In this document: piece by piece, positions 62,883-64,000 of the stretch
Layout: the number at the start of each line of letters is the position of its first letter
Position numbering within the stretch: the first letter of the stretch is position 1
Assembly: GCF_002409645.1 (NCBI RefSeq)
Contig: NZ_DHNR01000019.1
Span: 37,827-101,826 of the forward strand
Source of the DNA: Acetobacter sp. UBA5411
GTDB lineage: Bacteria > Pseudomonadota > Alphaproteobacteria > Acetobacterales > Acetobacteraceae
Direction: 5' to 3'
Length of the DNA stretch: 64,000 bases
Translations under genes and position numbers: made by a program
Notes under the pieces: model-generated
Seen by the model: the letters and a program-made list of their open reading frames with translations, nothing else
The model's database searches: none
Told to the model about the DNA's origin: nothing

Positions 62883-64000
62883 ATGAAGCTGCGTAACGGG
62901 TTTCTTACGGGATCAATCCTGTCGGCGCCGCTTGTCGTCCTCGCTTTGTCCGCCGCTGCTTCCGCCCAGCCTGTGCAGGGTCTGTATATTGCGGGTGAGG
63001 GTGGTGCGACTTTCAATCAGGACCAGCAGGTCCGTCTGACTCATAACATGCCGAGCGGACGCGACACTTGGAAAACAGGTGCTGTCGGCATAGGCTCGAT
63101 TGGTTACGGTTTGGGTAACGGCTTCAGGGTGGAACTTGAAGGCAATTACCGGAACATGGATTACCATCGGCTTTCCTCCGCCACTGTGGCCACAAAGGGC
63201 GATGGGCGTCGCCAGACGTCCGGTCTGATGGCCAACGCCCTGTTCGATCTGGATATCGGTAAAAGCTGGCTGTTCCCGTATTTCGGTGCCGGTATCGGCT
63301 ACGGCTGGACCCATATGCATACGAGCATCACGGGCCTCGACCGCTCCCTATCCGAGGAGGTGCGGGGCACTCATGGTGGCTTTACCTATCAGGGAATCTT
63401 CGGTCTCGCCTTTCCGGTGCCGTGGGTCGTCGGACTTTCCGCAACAGCCGAATATCGTTTCTGGACCATGCTCGCCCCGCAGGGTTTCCATGCAACGGCG
63501 CTTGGCACGGTTGGCGGCCGCAATACGGTCAAGGAATATGGGCTGGCCGAAAATAACCGCAGCACGGCAACGGACTTCAATCATTCCCTGATGCTGGGCC
63601 TGCGTTACGAGTTCAATCCAGCACCGCCCCCTCCGCCACCTGCGGAGGTCAGTCCGGCACCGATGCCAGCAGCGGCCAGAACCTACCTTGTGTTCTTCGA
63701 CTGGGATGAGGCTGGTCTTAGCGACCGGGCACGGTCGATCGTCGCCGTGGCTGCTCAGGCGTCCGGGCATACGGCTCTGACCCGTATTCAGGTTTCAGGG
63801 TATACAGATACCTCCGCCGCCCATCAGGGACCGCGTGGTGAGCATTACAATATGGAACTCTCCATCAAGCGCGCCGAAACGGTCAAGGCGGAGCTGATTC
63901 GTGATGGCGTGGCTGGTTCCATCATTGATGTGCAGGGATATGGCCAGACTCATCTGCTGGTTCCGACCGGTCCGAACGTGAGAGAACCTCAGAACCGGCG
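62883..64000 (+). CDS. OmpA-family outer-membrane protein, 3' end outside window
   Basis: The first 372 codons of an outer-membrane protein. A signal peptide runs to ASA-QP. An eight-stranded barrel follows (GLYIAGEGGATF, VGIGSIGYGLGNGFRVELEGNYR, GKSWLFPYFGAGIGYGW). A Pro-rich hinge PAPPPPPPAEV then leads into the OmpA-like peptidoglycan-binding domain (FFDWDEAGLSDRARSIV, VSGYTDTSA, NMELSIKRAETVKAELI). The frame is still open at the right edge. GAGGAG six bases before the ATG at 62883 sets the start. The 271-base gap before it should hold its promoter. Confidence 0.9.
   Translation, partial: MKLRNGFLTGSILSAPLVVLALSAAASAQPVQGLYIAGEGGATFNQDQQVRLTHNMPSGRDTWKTGAVGIGSIGYGLGNGFRVELEGNYRNMDYHRLSSATVATKGDGRRQTSGLMANALFDLDIGKSWLFPYFGAGIGYGWTHMHTSITGLDRSLSEEVRGTHGGFTYQGIFGLAFPVPWVVGLSATAEYRFWTMLAPQGFHATALGTVGGRNTVKEYGLAENNRSTATDFNHSLMLGLRYEFNPAPPPPPPAEVSPAPMPAAARTYLVFFDWDEAGLSDRARSIVAVAAQASGHTALTRIQVSGYTDTSAAHQGPRGEHYNMELSIKRAETVKAELIRDGVAGSIIDVQGYGQTHLLVPTGPNVREPQNR

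Noticed and set aside
1..64000. CRISPR arrays, rRNA operons, complete insertion sequences or prophage
   Set aside because: No regularly spaced repeats, no rRNA-like sequence and no intact transposase or phage structural gene were seen.

Overview
The window looks like chromosomal DNA of an acetic acid bacterium (Acetobacteraceae, Alphaproteobacteria). The evidence is a membrane-bound PQQ glucose dehydrogenase, a Kdo/lipid A gene set whose glycosyltransferase carries an extra acyltransferase domain, a methylcitrate cluster with an acetate-type CoA ligase, and tight ATGA/GTGA-coupled operons. The genus cannot be fixed from the sequence alone. All calls come from reading translated sequence and motifs; no database search was run.

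Layout. 1-7.3 kb: a sugar porter cut by the left edge, an AsmA-like protein, an MHS-type transporter and glucose dehydrogenase (gcd) with a strong terminator. 7.3-9 kb: a cysteine-rich beta-repeat protein of unknown role and an AT-rich spacer. 9-18 kb: fumC, a soluble haem-globin chemoreceptor, rsmI, an LpoA-like lipoprotein, a TonB-dependent siderophore receptor with a possible Fur-type site, and a small hypothetical gene. 18.3-22.3 kb: an envelope operon (acyltransferase-KdtA fusion, lpxK, lpxL-like). 22.4-24.2 kb: an accessory island with an eroded IS5-family transposase, an 18-bp palindrome, a small peptide gene with a double-glycine (microcin-type) leader, and a convergent Ser/Thr-rich small gene. 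24.3-31.6 kb: the methylcitrate cluster prpD-prpC-prpB-acs with a divergent ScfR/PrpR-like regulator. 31.6-34.8 kb: an Smr protein, a small acidic protein, tRNA-Val(GAC), an N-formylglutamate amidohydrolase family protein and an exported hypothetical protein. 34.9-37.5 kb: thiO-thiS-thiG-thiE. 37.8-44.3 kb: a DXD glycosyltransferase, an RluA-type pseudouridine synthase, ftsK and selO. 44.4-50.1 kb: a DUF3311/MctP-type carboxylate symporter pair, a short-chain dehydrogenase divergent from a LysR regulator, and a FUSC efflux protein. 50.2-62.6 kb: a nearly gapless same-strand series gltX-pyrB-pyrC-plsY-dprA-topA-rnr-S41 peptidase-DUF1491. 62.9 kb to the right edge: an OmpA-type outer-membrane protein, cut by the window.

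How the genes fit together. Periplasmic glucose oxidation (gcd), organic-acid uptake (mctP pair, MHS transporter), acetate/propionate activation (acs) and propionyl-CoA disposal (prpBCD) suit a bacterium living among sugars and short-chain acids. The most unusual content is the small-peptide island at 22.4-23.8 kb and the cysteine-rich protein at 7.3-8.6 kb. A pyrC-like protein lacking the HxH metal motif and a Gly-to-Ala-substituted CoA ligase also merit a second look.
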